DNA of 64,000 nucleotides, from NCBI RefSeq assembly GCF_003602095.1, contig NZ_RAHH01000015.1, positions 62,001-126,000 of the forward strand, written 5' to 3'. Both the position numbers and the translations under genes were made by a program. The first letter of the stretch is position 1. Every line of letters starts with the position of its first letter. This document shows positions 27,226 through 35,928 of this stretch, piece after piece. The notes under the pieces were generated by a model. That model was not told where the DNA came from and did no database searches. It was given only the letters and a program-made list of their open reading frames with translations. This DNA is from Rahnella woolbedingensis (GTDB lineage: Bacteria; Pseudomonadota; Gammaproteobacteria; Enterobacterales; Enterobacteriaceae).

Positions 27226-27246
27226 TTATTAAAAGACTTTTAATAA
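27226..27246. promoter_or_regulatory. 21-bp palindrome, probable repressor operator
   Basis: TTATTAAAAG (27226-27235), a central A, and CTTTTAATAA (27237-27246) form a perfect odd palindrome directly downstream of a good -10 box. This is where a repressor would block transcription of the ybjJ-like gene. Confidence 0.6.
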
Positions 27247-27271
27247 CTAAGTCACCTCGCGGGAGAACCTG

Positions 27272-28441
27272 ATGTCACTGTCATCTGAAATAGAGCGCAC
27301 CGGTATTCATGCCGGAAGTCCCGTCCGGCGCGTCGCCACGCGGGCGATATTTTTTGTCACCGGTATGGCGATGGGGCTGTGGGCGGCGCTGGTTCCTTAT
27401 GCCCGGCTGCGCACGCATTCAGAGGCGGGCGATCTCGGGTTACTGCTGCTGTGTCTCGGTGCCGGTTCACTGCTGTCGATGCTGGGCTCCGGGAGGATTA
27501 TCGGCAAGTTCGGCTGCCGTGTGGTGATTGTCGCGGCGGTCATTTTGTATTGCCTGATGCTGCCGCTTCTGGCCGTATTCAGCGACATCTGGCTGCTGGC
27601 GCTCAGCCTGTTTATCTTCGGCATGGGGATCGGGCTGGCTGATGTGGCCGTCAACGTGCAGGGCACATTGGTGGAGCAGGCGGCGGATAAACCGCTGATG
27701 TCCGGGTTTCACTGCCTGTGGAGCGTGGGCGGGATCGCCGGAGCGGGGGGCGGTGCGTTGCTGCTCAGCGCCGGGATCACGCCGCTCGGCAGTACATTTT
27801 TCGCCGTCGTGCTGGTCGTCGCGCTGACGGCGTATTCCTGGCGCGGAATGTTGCCGTTCGGGGCGCATGAAGAACCGGCAGAAGGGCAGCCGAAAGCCAG
27901 ACCGAATTTCCGCCTGATACTGATGGCCGTAATGGCGATGATTTGTTTTATGGCCGAAGGCGCGGTGCTGGACTGGGGCGGCGTATTCCTGACGCAAGAT
28001 CGCGGTCTGGCGCTGGAACATGCGGGCTGGGGCTTTGCGGTCTTTGCCGTGGCAATGTCGCTGATGCGCCTGACCGGTGATGCGATTGTCAGCGCGCTGG
28101 GGCGCAAACGCATTCTGATCATCGGCGGCATTTTAGGTATCGCCGGTTATCTGATGGTGGTGCTGTTGCCTGGCTGGATCCTGCCATTGTGCGGATTTGC
28201 ACTGGTAGGTATTGGCGCGGCGAATATTGTGCCGGTGCTGATTACGCTGGCCGGTCAGGAAAAAGTCATGCCGGTGAATATGGCGGTGGCGATGGTGGCT
28301 ACGCTCGGCTATCTCGGTGTGCTGGGTGGTCCGGCACTGATCGGCTTTATTGCCCATCTTTCCAGTCTGTATGTTGCATTTTCAGCGGTTGCGGCGGCGT
28401 TTCTGGTTATCACCTTTGGCGCATACAAACTGAAGTATTGA
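27272..28441 (+). CDS. ybjJ: MFS transporter, YbjJ-like
   Basis: This 389-residue inner-membrane protein has 12 hydrophobic segments. The opening RVATRAIFFVTGMAMGLWAALVPYARLR, the FGMGIGLADVAVNVQG segment in TM4 and the ending resemble E. coli YbjJ and fucose-permease-like MFS members. In E. coli ybjJ is next to ybjI, and here a YbjI-like phosphatase follows 117 bp downstream, which supports the assignment. The substrate is unknown. In E. coli the TetR regulator RcdA (YbjK) is encoded beside ybjJ; no such gene is seen here, though an operator-like palindrome is present. Confidence 0.75.
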   Translation: MSLSSEIERTGIHAGSPVRRVATRAIFFVTGMAMGLWAALVPYARLRTHSEAGDLGLLLLCLGAGSLLSMLGSGRIIGKFGCRVVIVAAVILYCLMLPLLAVFSDIWLLALSLFIFGMGIGLADVAVNVQGTLVEQAADKPLMSGFHCLWSVGGIAGAGGGALLLSAGITPLGSTFFAVVLVVALTAYSWRGMLPFGAHEEPAEGQPKARPNFRLILMAVMAMICFMAEGAVLDWGGVFLTQDRGLALEHAGWGFAVFAVAMSLMRLTGDAIVSALGRKRILIIGGILGIAGYLMVVLLPGWILPLCGFALVGIGAANIVPVLITLAGQEKVMPVNMAVAMVATLGYLGVLGGPALIGFIAHLSSLYVAFSAVAAAFLVITFGAYKLKY

Positions 28442-28558
28442 TTGTTTTCAAAGACCAATGATTTATAACTGAGTGGCAAATTTGCCAGCTGGCGCGTAAA
28501 AACCGCCAGCCATCTTTTACCCTGATTGATATAGAATCCGACTCTGTAAGGAGCAGTA

Positions 28559-29371
28559 ATGGCCGTAAAACTTATCGCCGTAGACATGGATGGAACGTTT
28601 CTCAATCCGCAGCACGAATACAATAAAGCCCGCTTTCGCGAGCAATATCAGCAACTTTTGCAACGTGACATTAAATTTGTAGTGGCGAGCGGCAACCAGT
28701 ATTACCAGCTGAAATCCTTTTTTGATGACCTCGATACCCAGATTGCCTACGTCGCAGAAGGCGGCGGGTATGTGGTCGATAAGGAACAGGAAATTTACTG
28801 CGGCGAGCTTGAACCTGAACAGGTGACTCAGGTGCTGGACTGGATAAGTCGCACGCCGGGCATCAACACTATTGTCTGTGGTCGCAAAGGGGCTTATGTG
28901 CTCAATGGCACCGATGAGGATTTCATCAGCCGCATGCGCCGTTACTATCATCGCCTGACCAAAGTGCATCAGTACGCAGAAATCGACGATACGATTTTCA
29001 AATTTGCACTGAGCTACGTGGAAGACGATGTGTATCCGCTGATGAGTGAAGTGAACGCGAAGCTTGGCGGCATTGTGGCGCCGGTGACCAGCGGACATGG
29101 CTCTGTGGATCTGATCATCAGCGGAAATCACAAAGCCTGCGGTCTGCAAAAAATCCAGCAAATCTACGGGATCCGCGACGATGAAGTGCTGACGTTTGGC
29201 GACAGCGGCAACGATCTGGAAATGCTCAGTTATGCCGGTTACGGTTTCGCGATGGAAAATGCGTCGGCACCGGCGAAAGCCGCTGCGAAATACCTAGCGC
29301 CATCCAACCGTGATGAGGGCGTACTGAAAGTGATTGATGATGTGCTCAACGGTCGCGCGCCTTTCGCTTAA
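28559..29371 (+). CDS. ybjI: Cof-type HAD phosphatase YbjI
   Basis: This 270-residue HAD-superfamily phosphatase has a C2B cap. Motif I is AVDMDGTFLNP with the nucleophile and acid/base Asp pair, motif II is in VVASGNQYYQL, the Lys of motif III is in NHKACGLQ, and motif IV is FGDSGNDLEML. The sequence follows E. coli YbjI along its length, which has been described as a flavin-pathway phosphatase acting on 5-amino-6-(5-phosphoribitylamino)uracil. AAGGAG just before the ATG is a strong ribosome site. It may be cotranscribed with the upstream MFS gene. Confidence 0.88.
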   Translation: MAVKLIAVDMDGTFLNPQHEYNKARFREQYQQLLQRDIKFVVASGNQYYQLKSFFDDLDTQIAYVAEGGGYVVDKEQEIYCGELEPEQVTQVLDWISRTPGINTIVCGRKGAYVLNGTDEDFISRMRRYYHRLTKVHQYAEIDDTIFKFALSYVEDDVYPLMSEVNAKLGGIVAPVTSGHGSVDLIISGNHKACGLQKIQQIYGIRDDEVLTFGDSGNDLEMLSYAGYGFAMENASAPAKAAAKYLAPSNRDEGVLKVIDDVLNGRAPFA

Positions 29372-29393
29372 GCTGTTAAATGTTATTAAAACG

Positions 29394-29425
29394 AAAAGGC
29401 TGCCGCATAAAACGGCAGCCTTTTT
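29394..29425. terminator. Strong terminator after ybjI
   Basis: AAAAGGCTGCCG (29394-29405) and CGGCAGCCTTTT (29413-29424) form a 12-bp stem with a T-tract, placed between convergent genes and usable on both strands. Confidence 0.85.
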
Positions 29426-29443
29426 AGTTTGGGGCTGAAAATG

Positions 29444-29983
29444 TTAAGGCACGTAGTCTGGAGGAACGCCGCTGTTACCGGGCTGCGCAGGATAGTAATC
29501 CGGCGGAACCTCCGATGGCGGTGGCTGATCCGAACTGTAACCGTAGCTGGCGTCTACCGGCACCTTATTGCCTTTGGCGTACATACATTGCGTGTACACC
29601 GTATCGTATTGATCCTGCAAATCGCCGCTGCTGGCACCGGCATTATTGCTGCCCATTGCGCTGCCAATCAGCAACCCACTGCCTGCGCCAATCAGCGCGC
29701 CCGGTCCGGCCTGATGCGACGCTGCGCCGATCAGTGCTCCAGCGGCCGCCCCGACGACGGTTCCTGCCGCAGCGGTACCAGCTGCATTATTACTGGCGGT
29801 CTGCGCGCCGCCGTTCACGCTGCCATAGGCTGCATTGCGGCATGACATTTCATCCATCTGAAACTGTTGATAATCCTTTCCCGTGCCGGGTAATACCATC
29901 ACATCTGGCCGGGTTGGAGGAGAAACGCAGCCGGATAAGGCCGCGGCTAAGGCGAGAACCGCCACCGGAGTAAACCTGTTCAT
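29444..29983 (-). CDS. Glycine-zipper lipoprotein
   Basis: The 179-residue protein has a lipoprotein signal with lipobox ALSGC (Cys19). Residues about 65-115 hold a Gly/Ala-rich run of glycine-zipper type (GTVVGAAAGALIGAASH and GALIGAGSGLLIGSAMG), which in this group forms membrane-inserting hairpins. Two Cys residues (MSCRNA and TQCMYA) may pair. The tail carries the short repeat PPDYYP/PPDYVP. It resembles YMGG/SlyB-like outer-membrane lipoproteins. It is followed on the same strand by no other gene. The upstream neighbour at 29999 is another small exported protein and may share a transcript. Confidence 0.78.
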   Translation of the reverse strand: MNRFTPVAVLALAAALSGCVSPPTRPDVMVLPGTGKDYQQFQMDEMSCRNAAYGSVNGGAQTASNNAAGTAAAGTVVGAAAGALIGAASHQAGPGALIGAGSGLLIGSAMGSNNAGASSGDLQDQYDTVYTQCMYAKGNKVPVDASYGYSSDQPPPSEVPPDYYPAQPGNSGVPPDYVP

Positions 29984-29998
29984 GACTTTTATCGCCTG

Positions 29999-30352
29999 TT
30001 AACGTGGGCCTGCGACCACTTTCATCCAGCCATGCGGGCAGGCCGGAACTTGCGGGTAATATCCTGCCGGATTACGGCAGTAATACGCATAAGTCGGGGT
30101 TTTTTCGACATAAGTTTGCGGCTGCGGCGGCGCAGCATAAACGACGGCTGGCGGCCCGTAATAGACCGGCGGCGGAATGCCAATAACCACGTTCGGGCCA
30201 TACCAGCCGCGATAATAGCCGCCATGATAATAACCATGACCGTAATAGCCGTGACCGTGGTAACCATGACCATAATAACCGTAGGCAAACGACGCAGAAC
30301 TGGCCGACATCAGTGCGCCGGCAGCAAGCATCAACAACAACAGCCTTTTCAT
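29999..30352 (-). CDS. Small exported Gly/His/Tyr-rich protein
   Basis: The 117-residue protein has a signal peptide (cleavage near ASSASFA-YG). It then has a run of GYYGHGYHGHGYYGHG-type repeats, a Pro-rich stretch (IPPPVYYGPP), and an end with YYCRNPAGYYPQVPACPHGW, where two Cys residues could pair. The same C-terminal pattern occurs in many small enterobacterial and pseudomonad periplasmic proteins of unknown role. The His/Tyr-rich repeats might bind metal, but that is speculation. GAGG five bases before the ATG at 30352 decides the start over longer frames. Confidence 0.72.
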   Translation of the reverse strand: MKRLLLLMLAAGALMSASSASFAYGYYGHGYHGHGYYGHGYYHGGYYRGWYGPNVVIGIPPPVYYGPPAVVYAAPPQPQTYVEKTPTYAYYCRNPAGYYPQVPACPHGWMKVVAGPR

Positions 30353-30652
30353 AACGACCTCGAAGCACATTGACCGGATGTCCGAAGTGATAAAAACCCA
30401 CCACTCCTGAGGATAAAGATACACCTGTAGCGGCAAAAAGGTTGGCGGGAGATTAGGGTAAATACGACAAGGCTGTGGCAGCAATTGTCACCAAAAAATT
30501 CAGCAGCATAGATTTACTGACAGTTTTTTGCAGGACGTGTCCGACAGCGACGTAGGAAAGAGATTATTCTTATTAATCAAGACTTCGTTATGCAGCGCAG
30601 GCAGGCTTTGTGGCGTAATCTCTCCGCTTCTTCCCCGCGACAAGGTGTTGCA
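30353..30652. other. Divergent intergenic region
   Basis: These 300 bases separate a minus-strand exported protein gene from the plus-strand regulator pair. Promoters for both must lie here, but I see no clear operator, RNA gene or conserved reading frame. Confidence 0.4.
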
Positions 30653-31075
30653 ATGAAAAAAATAGTCGTTGTTGATAAGCGTGAACACTCACTGGCACGC
30701 ATTTACTTTATTGCCGATGTAAAAAAGTATCAGGTCCTTACCCAGAATGATTTCACGCTGGCGAGCGCCACACTGTCTCATGAAATGCCTGATGTGCTTC
30801 TGGTCAATTGCGATTTATATAAAGGGGATTTTACAGAGTTCATTCGTGCGGTCAGAGCGCTTTCGCAGGACATCCGCATCATCGGGTTTTCGTGGAAGGT
30901 TTCGGAAACGTTCAGACGCAGCGGTTCACCGTTTGCGCTGGACGCTTTTATTAAAATGCCGATGGATGTGCGAAAACTCTCTCTGGCGCTGGAGGCTATT
31001 GAATGTAATTACATGCTGTTTCCTTCGGACATTATGGCGAACCGCTCCGCAGCTCAACACGGGGCGAGCCTGTGA
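30653..31075 (+). CDS. Receiver-like protein without phosphoacceptor Asp or output domain
   Basis: This 140-residue protein has the length and pattern of a lone response-regulator receiver domain: KKIVVVD at the start, DVLLVNCDLYKGDF at strand 3, FSWK at strand 4 and AFIKMP with the conserved Lys at strand 5. The usual phosphoacceptor Asp at the end of strand 3 is Asn52 (VNCDL), and the acidic pair at the start is reduced to a single Asp. It therefore looks like a pseudo-receiver that cannot be phosphorylated normally. The ATG at 30653 has AAGG seven bases upstream. Its TGA overlaps the next gene's ATG (TGATG), so it is coupled to a LuxR-type regulator. Confidence 0.7.
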   Translation: MKKIVVVDKREHSLARIYFIADVKKYQVLTQNDFTLASATLSHEMPDVLLVNCDLYKGDFTEFIRAVRALSQDIRIIGFSWKVSETFRRSGSPFALDAFIKMPMDVRKLSLALEAIECNYMLFPSDIMANRSAAQHGASL

Positions 31076-31698
31076 TGACGAAAATTTTGCTGGCTGATGC
31101 ACACCCGCTGACACATATGGGGGTTCAGACCTTTCTGGCCGGAGAAGGGTATGAGACGATTTATGCGGCAAAAAACGCAGATCAGGCGCTGAGCATGGCG
31201 GCACAACACCAACCCCAGGTGGTTATTCTGGACGTTGATCTGCCTGGCAGCAATGGTATCCAGCTCGTTTGTCATCTGATGGCATTGAATTATCCTGTTC
31301 ATGTGATTGTTTTTACGGCACAAAAATATCAGCACCTCGCTTATATCTGTTTGCAGGCAGGCGCAACGGGTCTGGTATACAAAACGGCTCCGCTGGAACA
31401 ACTGCTCAACGCGATTGAATCCGCGGAACTCGGGCACGCCTGGTTTCCCTGCACGTTGCGTAATATCACCTTCCACCGCAATGCCCGTTTTGGCGCACCG
31501 GAGGACAAAATCACCCGGTGCGAGCGCACTGTGATGAGTTTGCTGTTGCAGGGAAAGCTCAACAATGAAATCAGCGCATTGCTGAACCGCAGTCCGAAAA
31601 CCATCAGTGCGCAGAAGAAAAGTCTGTTGAAAAAGCTGAATGTGGGGAGTATTGCTGAACTGATGCTGCTGATGTCGATACAGACAGCTGAGGCCTGA
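31075..31698 (+). CDS. LuxR/NarL-family response regulator
   Basis: The 207-residue protein has an intact receiver domain (MTKILLADAHPLTHMG, phosphoacceptor Asp53 in VVILDVDLPGSNG, Lys in LVYKTAPLEQL) and a C-terminal LuxR-type helix-turn-helix. The latter reads ITRCERTVMSLLLQGKLNNEISALLNRSPKTISAQKKSLLKKLNV in pieces. The order resembles FimZ, EvgA and BvgA-type regulators. No histidine kinase is next to it; the only partner is the pseudo-receiver gene that overlaps its start. The target genes are unknown. Confidence 0.85.
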   Translation: MTKILLADAHPLTHMGVQTFLAGEGYETIYAAKNADQALSMAAQHQPQVVILDVDLPGSNGIQLVCHLMALNYPVHVIVFTAQKYQHLAYICLQAGATGLVYKTAPLEQLLNAIESAELGHAWFPCTLRNITFHRNARFGAPEDKITRCERTVMSLLLQGKLNNEISALLNRSPKTISAQKKSLLKKLNVGSIAELMLLMSIQTAEA

Positions 31699-31708
31699 AG
31701 GGGGAAAA

Positions 31709-31734
31709 CGAGCAAACGTTTTAGCGTTTACTCG
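31709..31734. terminator. Hairpin between the LuxR gene and mntR
   Basis: CGAGCAAACG (31709-31718) and CGTTTACTCG (31725-31734) pair with one mismatch around TTTTAG, between two convergent genes. A terminator role is likely by position. Confidence 0.5.
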
Positions 31735-31783
31735 TATGACATCACGGATTCTGAGTCAACGGACGAAGGCATCTGAAAGGTTT

Positions 31784-32293
31784 TCAGGCGCCTTTGACAG
31801 AGGCGGTAAAACGTCGGAACGCTTCGAGCGTTTCATCGCTGACGTGGTGCTCCACCCCTTCGGCGTCCAGACGGGCCGTTTCAGCGCTGATGCCGAGCGC
31901 GATGAAGAATGCTTCGACCACGTTATGGCGTTCACGGTTTTCCGCAGCCAGTTTCTCACCTTCCGGTGTCAGGAACGTTCCGCGATAAGGCAGCTGGTGG
32001 ACCAGTCCGGCATTGGCCAGGCGTTTCAGGGTCTTCGCCACCGTCGGCTGCGAAACGCCCAGACGCGCAGCCAGATCTACCTGCCGCGCTTCGCCAAATT
32101 CGTGAATGAGATCTGAAATCAGCTCAACGTAATCATCCATTAATTCCCGGCGATGCGCCTCGCGCACTTGTAAGAAACCCTGCGCGTGTTCTTCCACATC
32201 CAGTAATGGATTCATTTTTTTATCTTTCACTACGCCTGCCTCTTTCTTGCTCAACGGTTTTCCACCGCAGCCACGCTCACCGCAGCAACGCAC
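31784..32293 (-). CDS. mntR: Manganese-responsive regulator MntR
   Basis: This DtxR-family regulator binds DNA when loaded with Mn2+. From VEEHAQGF through [22 protein letters not shown], the helix-turn-helix [25 protein letters not shown] and the dimer domain ending [18 protein letters not shown], it follows E. coli MntR closely. Metal ligands of the family are present in the first helix (His/Glu/Asp) and in the GVEHHVS segment. The start is uncertain: the ATG at 32293 gives 169 residues, but a TTG (Leu14) with GGTGG upstream or a GTG near 32230 would give lengths closer to the 155 of E. coli. It is divergent from sitABCD with a perfect MntR box between. Confidence 0.92.
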   Translation of the reverse strand: MRCCGERGCGGKPLSKKEAGVVKDKKMNPLLDVEEHAQGFLQVREAHRRELMDDYVELISDLIHEFGEARQVDLAARLGVSQPTVAKTLKRLANAGLVHQLPYRGTFLTPEGEKLAAENRERHNVVEAFFIALGISAETARLDAEGVEHHVSDETLEAFRRFTASVKGA

Positions 32294-32353
32294 GCATTGT
32301 AAACCAAGTCCACATATCTACCAATTTATGAAAACTTGGCCTTGGCTATGTAG

Positions 32354-32369
32354 TATAGCCTGTGCTATA
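32354..32369. promoter_or_regulatory. Perfect MntR box between mntR and sitA
   Basis: TATAGC-CTGT-GCTATA is a perfect inverted repeat with the ATAGC-N4-GCTAT layout of the MntR operator of E. coli mntH. An extra half-site GGCTATG is at 32344-32350. Position suggests repression of sitABCD and possibly mntR autoregulation. Confidence 0.82.
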
Positions 32370-32418
32370 TCTGAATAATAAACCGCCGTTTGATGCGCAG
32401 AGTGACAGGAGAGTTTTC

Positions 32419-33372
32419 ATGGAAAAAGGACGAGACATTTTAAAATTATTCAGCCATTCGCCGTTCCGCTTGCGGCTGATGCTGCTTGGCATGATTGTGG
32501 CGCTGATCACCGGCAGCGCGCAGGCGGCAGACCCGGCAGTGAACAAGGATAAAAAAAAATTTAAAGTGGTGACCACTTTCACAGTGATCCAGGATATCGC
32601 GCAGCACGTCGCCGGTGACGCGGCCACCGTGGAGTCGATCACTAAACCGGGCGCAGAGATCCACGATTACCAGCCCACGCCGCGGGATATCGTGAAAACG
32701 CAATCTGCCGATCTCATTTTGTGGAACGGATTTAATCTCGAACGCTGGTTCGGGCGCTTCTTCGCCAACATCAAACATGTGCCTTCGGTGACCGTGACGG
32801 ACGGCATTATGCCGCTGCCTATTCAGGAAGGGCCGTATCTGGGGAATCCGAATCCGCACGCGTGGATGTCGGCTAAAAACGCGCTGGTGTATGTCGAAAA
32901 TATCCGCGCCGCGCTGGTGAAATACGACCCCGAAAATGCCGCTATTTATGATCGTAACGCCAAAGATTACGCGCTAAAAATCAGCCAGCTGGATGCACCG
33001 CTGCGTGAGCGGCTGGCAAAAATCCCGGCAGAGCAGCGTTGGCTGGTGACCAGTGAAGGCGCGTTCAGTTATCTGGCTAAAGATTACGACCTGAAAGAAG
33101 CCTATCTGTGGCCGATCAACGCCGAAGAACAAGGCACGCCGCAGCAGGTGAAAAAAATCATCGATCTGGTGCGCCAGCAGAATATCCCGGTGGTATTCAG
33201 TGAAAGCACGATTTCGGACAAACCGGCAAAACAGGTCAGTAAGGAAACCGGTGCGAAATACGGCGGCGTGCTGTATGTCGATTCACTATCAGCAGCTGAC
33301 GGGCCGGTTCCGACGTATATCGATCTCCTGAAAGTCACCGTCGGCACCATCGCAGAAGGGTTCGGACAATGA
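32419..33372 (+). CDS. sitA: Manganese/iron ABC transporter binding protein SitA (YfeA)
   Basis: This periplasmic cluster A-I metal receptor captures Mn2+ or Fe2+. A signal sequence ends at GSAQA-AD. The four metal ligands expected for YfeA/SitA are present at matching spacing: His82 (AEIHDYQP), His147 (NPHAWM), Glu213 (TSEGAF) and Asp288 (LYVDSL). GGAG eight bases upstream supports the ATG at 32419, while the longer frame from 32362 would overlap the MntR box. It is the first gene of a four-gene operon with overlapping starts and stops. Confidence 0.93.
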   Translation: MEKGRDILKLFSHSPFRLRLMLLGMIVALITGSAQAADPAVNKDKKKFKVVTTFTVIQDIAQHVAGDAATVESITKPGAEIHDYQPTPRDIVKTQSADLILWNGFNLERWFGRFFANIKHVPSVTVTDGIMPLPIQEGPYLGNPNPHAWMSAKNALVYVENIRAALVKYDPENAAIYDRNAKDYALKISQLDAPLRERLAKIPAEQRWLVTSEGAFSYLAKDYDLKEAYLWPINAEEQGTPQQVKKIIDLVRQQNIPVVFSESTISDKPAKQVSKETGAKYGGVLYVDSLSAADGPVPTYIDLLKVTVGTIAEGFGQ

Positions 33373-34148
33373 GTGACGCCGCGCTGCATCTCAACGTTGA
33401 TGATATTTCGGTGACCTATAACAACGGTCACACGGCGATTGAAAATGCCTCGTTTACGCTGCGCGGCGGCTCGATTTGCGCGCTGCTCGGCGTGAACGGC
33501 AGCGGGAAATCCACCCTGTTTAAAACCATCATGGGGATCATCCGTCCGACGCACGGCAGCGTGACGCTGGATGGTATGAACGTGGCGAAAGCGCTGAAAC
33601 AAAATCTCATCGCTTACGTACCGCAATCGGAAGACGTGGACTGGAATTTTCCGGTACTGGTGCGTGATGTGGTGATGATGGGGCGCTACGGCAAAATGTC
33701 TTTTTTGCGGATCCCGTCGGCAGAGGATAAAAAACAGGTGGCGTCAGCGCTGGCACGTGTCGGTCTGACAGACCTTGCACACCGTCAGATTGGTGAGCTT
33801 TCCGGCGGACAGAAAAAACGCGTCTTTCTGGCGCGTGCGCTGGCGCAGCAGGGGCGTGTGATGCTGCTTGACGAGCCGTTTACCGGCGTGGATATCAAAA
33901 CCGAAAACGCCATTATTGAACTCCTGCGTCAGTTGCGCGAAGAAGGGCATCTGATTTTGGTTTCGACACATAACATCGCCAGCGTGCCGGATTTCTGTGA
34001 CCGCGTGGTGCTGATCAATCGCACGGTTATCGCGGCCGGTGCGCTTGAAACGACTTTTACACATCAGAATCTCGAAAATACCTTTGGCGGCGCACTGAGA
34101 AATATTGGTTATTTAGTGCCTCAGGAACCGGTGAGGCGGGCGGTATGA
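33369..34148 (+). CDS. sitB: Manganese/iron ABC transporter ATPase SitB
   Basis: The 259-residue nucleotide-binding protein energises metal import. Walker A is GVNGSGKST, the signature is [15 protein letters not shown], Walker B is [12 protein letters not shown] and the switch His is in [10 protein letters not shown]. The stretch [24 protein letters not shown] is typical of the SitB/YfeB metal branch. It overlaps sitA and sitC by ATGA-type four-base overlaps, so the operon is translationally coupled. Confidence 0.93.
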   Translation: MSDAALHLNVDDISVTYNNGHTAIENASFTLRGGSICALLGVNGSGKSTLFKTIMGIIRPTHGSVTLDGMNVAKALKQNLIAYVPQSEDVDWNFPVLVRDVVMMGRYGKMSFLRIPSAEDKKQVASALARVGLTDLAHRQIGELSGGQKKRVFLARALAQQGRVMLLDEPFTGVDIKTENAIIELLRQLREEGHLILVSTHNIASVPDFCDRVVLINRTVIAAGALETTFTHQNLENTFGGALRNIGYLVPQEPVRRAV

Positions 34149-34999
34149 CAGAACTGTTGCTGGAGCCGTTTCAGTACAATTACATGGTGAAAGCCATCTG
34201 GGTGAGTGCCGGTGTCGGTGCGGTGTGCGCGTTTTTATCGGCGTATCTGATGCTCAAAGGCTGGTCGCTGATGGGCGATGCGCTGTCGCATTCGGTAGTG
34301 CCGGGTGTGGCGGGAGCCTATGCGCTGGGCTTTCCTTATGCCATCGGCGCGTTCGGCACCGGGATTCTGGCGGCGCTTTCCATGACGTTGTTGCGTCATT
34401 TCACCAAATTGCGCGAAGACGCGATTATCGGTTTCGTCTTCTCGACCTTCTTTGCGCTCGGGCTGTTGCTGGTTTCCCTTAATCCGACATCCGTTAACGT
34501 GCAGTCGATTCTGTTCGGCAATATTTTAGGTATTGATGACGCCGATATTTTGCAGGTGCAGATTATCGTCGGCGTTTCCCTGCTGGTGCTGTGCGTTATC
34601 TGGCGCGACCTGCTGGCGGTATTTTTCGATGAAGCCCACGCGGTATCGGTCGGGCTTTCTCCGCTGCGGCTCAAAATCATTTTCTTCACTATCTTCAGCG
34701 CGTGCAGCGTGGCGGCGTTACAAACCGTCGGCGCCATTTTAGTGATTGCGATGGTGATCACGCCGGGTGCAACCGCCTATCTGCTTTCCGACCGTTTCTC
34801 CCATGTGCTGATTATTTCAGTGATTATCGGCGCAGTCACCAGTGCGGCGGGTGCATGGCTGAGCTATTACCTGGATGGTGCCACCGGCGGAGTCATCGTG
34901 TGTCTGCAAACCACAGTCTTCTTGCTGGCGTTTTTATTCGCGCCAAAACACGGCTGGCTGGTGAGTCACTTGCGTATTAAACGCCGGAGCCGCGCATGA
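34145..34999 (+). CDS. sitC: Manganese/iron ABC transporter permease SitC
   Basis: This ABC-3 family inner-membrane permease of 284 residues has about eight hydrophobic segments. The family segments [24 protein letters not shown] near the N-terminus in pieces and [20 protein letters not shown] near the C-terminus are clear. It pairs with SitD, which has the same layout, so the channel is a heterodimer. It overlaps its neighbours by four bases on both sides. Confidence 0.93.
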   Translation: MTELLLEPFQYNYMVKAIWVSAGVGAVCAFLSAYLMLKGWSLMGDALSHSVVPGVAGAYALGFPYAIGAFGTGILAALSMTLLRHFTKLREDAIIGFVFSTFFALGLLLVSLNPTSVNVQSILFGNILGIDDADILQVQIIVGVSLLVLCVIWRDLLAVFFDEAHAVSVGLSPLRLKIIFFTIFSACSVAALQTVGAILVIAMVITPGATAYLLSDRFSHVLIISVIIGAVTSAAGAWLSYYLDGATGGVIVCLQTTVFLLAFLFAPKHGWLVSHLRIKRRSRA

Positions 35000-35850
35000 T
35001 GTCCTGGTTTGATGTACTGATGGAGCCGATGAGCTACGACTTTATGCAACGCGCGTTGCTGACCGCGATGGCGACAAGTATTGTCTGCGCGATATTTTCC
35101 TGTTTTCTGGTGCTCAAAGGCTGGTCGCTGATGGGCGATGCGATTTCGCACGCGGTACTGCCCGGTGTGGTGCTGGCCTATCTGGCGGGGATCCCGCTGG
35201 TGATTGGCGCGTTTGGCTCCGGGCTTTTTTGCGCGGTGGCGACCGGATTTATCAAAGAACATTGCCGGGTAAAAGAAGATTCGGTGATGGGCATTGTCTT
35301 CTCGGGCATGTTTGCCGCCGGTCTGGTGCTGTTTTCCCGTGTAAATACCGAGCAGCATCTCAGCCATATTTTGTTCGGCAATGTGCTGGGCGTGACTGAC
35401 AGCGAAATGCTGCAAACGCTGATTATCGCGCTGGGGGTGACGCTGGCGATTATCATCAAATTCAAAGATCTGATGCTGTTCTGTTTCGATCCGGTGCAGG
35501 CGAAAGTAGTCGGACTGCCGGTGCGTTTTTATCACTACGCGTTGCTGTGTATGCTGGCGCTGACCATTGTCGCGGCATTGCAGGCCGTTGGCGTCGTACT
35601 GGTGGTCGCGATGCTGATAACCCCCGGCATTACGGCGTTTCTGCTGTGCAAAACGCTGCCAAAAATGATGGTGGTGGCGGTGACAACGTCACTTGTTGCC
35701 GCCATTTCCGGCACCTTTATCAGTTTTTATATCGATGCCGCCACCGGACCGGCGATTGTGCTGATTCAGGCGATGCTATTCCTGGTGGCATTAGTCGTGC
35801 ATCTTTTGCGTAAGCCATTCAAATCGCGCCAGTCCGCACCGAATGCCTAG
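34996..35850 (+). CDS. sitD: Manganese/iron ABC transporter permease SitD
   Basis: This is the second ABC-3 permease of the metal importer, 284 residues. It shares with SitC the [24 protein letters not shown] and VGVVLVVAMLITPGITAFLL segments (quoted in part). The start at 34996 overlaps the sitC stop; a second ATG follows at once. It ends the operon, with no clear terminator before the flavin reductase gene 78 bp downstream. Confidence 0.93.
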   Translation: MMSWFDVLMEPMSYDFMQRALLTAMATSIVCAIFSCFLVLKGWSLMGDAISHAVLPGVVLAYLAGIPLVIGAFGSGLFCAVATGFIKEHCRVKEDSVMGIVFSGMFAAGLVLFSRVNTEQHLSHILFGNVLGVTDSEMLQTLIIALGVTLAIIIKFKDLMLFCFDPVQAKVVGLPVRFYHYALLCMLALTIVAALQAVGVVLVVAMLITPGITAFLLCKTLPKMMVVAVTTSLVAAISGTFISFYIDAATGPAIVLIQAMLFLVALVVHLLRKPFKSRQSAPNA

Positions 35851-35928
35851 CGCCCGCACTAAATGAATAGTGTTCGTACGACAGGTTTGTCATTCTGCCC
35901 GTTGCATTCACTTTTCTGAGAGATTCTG

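Noticed and set aside
31709-31734. A LacI-type operator containing AAACGTTTT
   Set aside because: It resembles a sugar-repressor core, but it lies between two convergent genes, so a terminator hairpin is the better reading.
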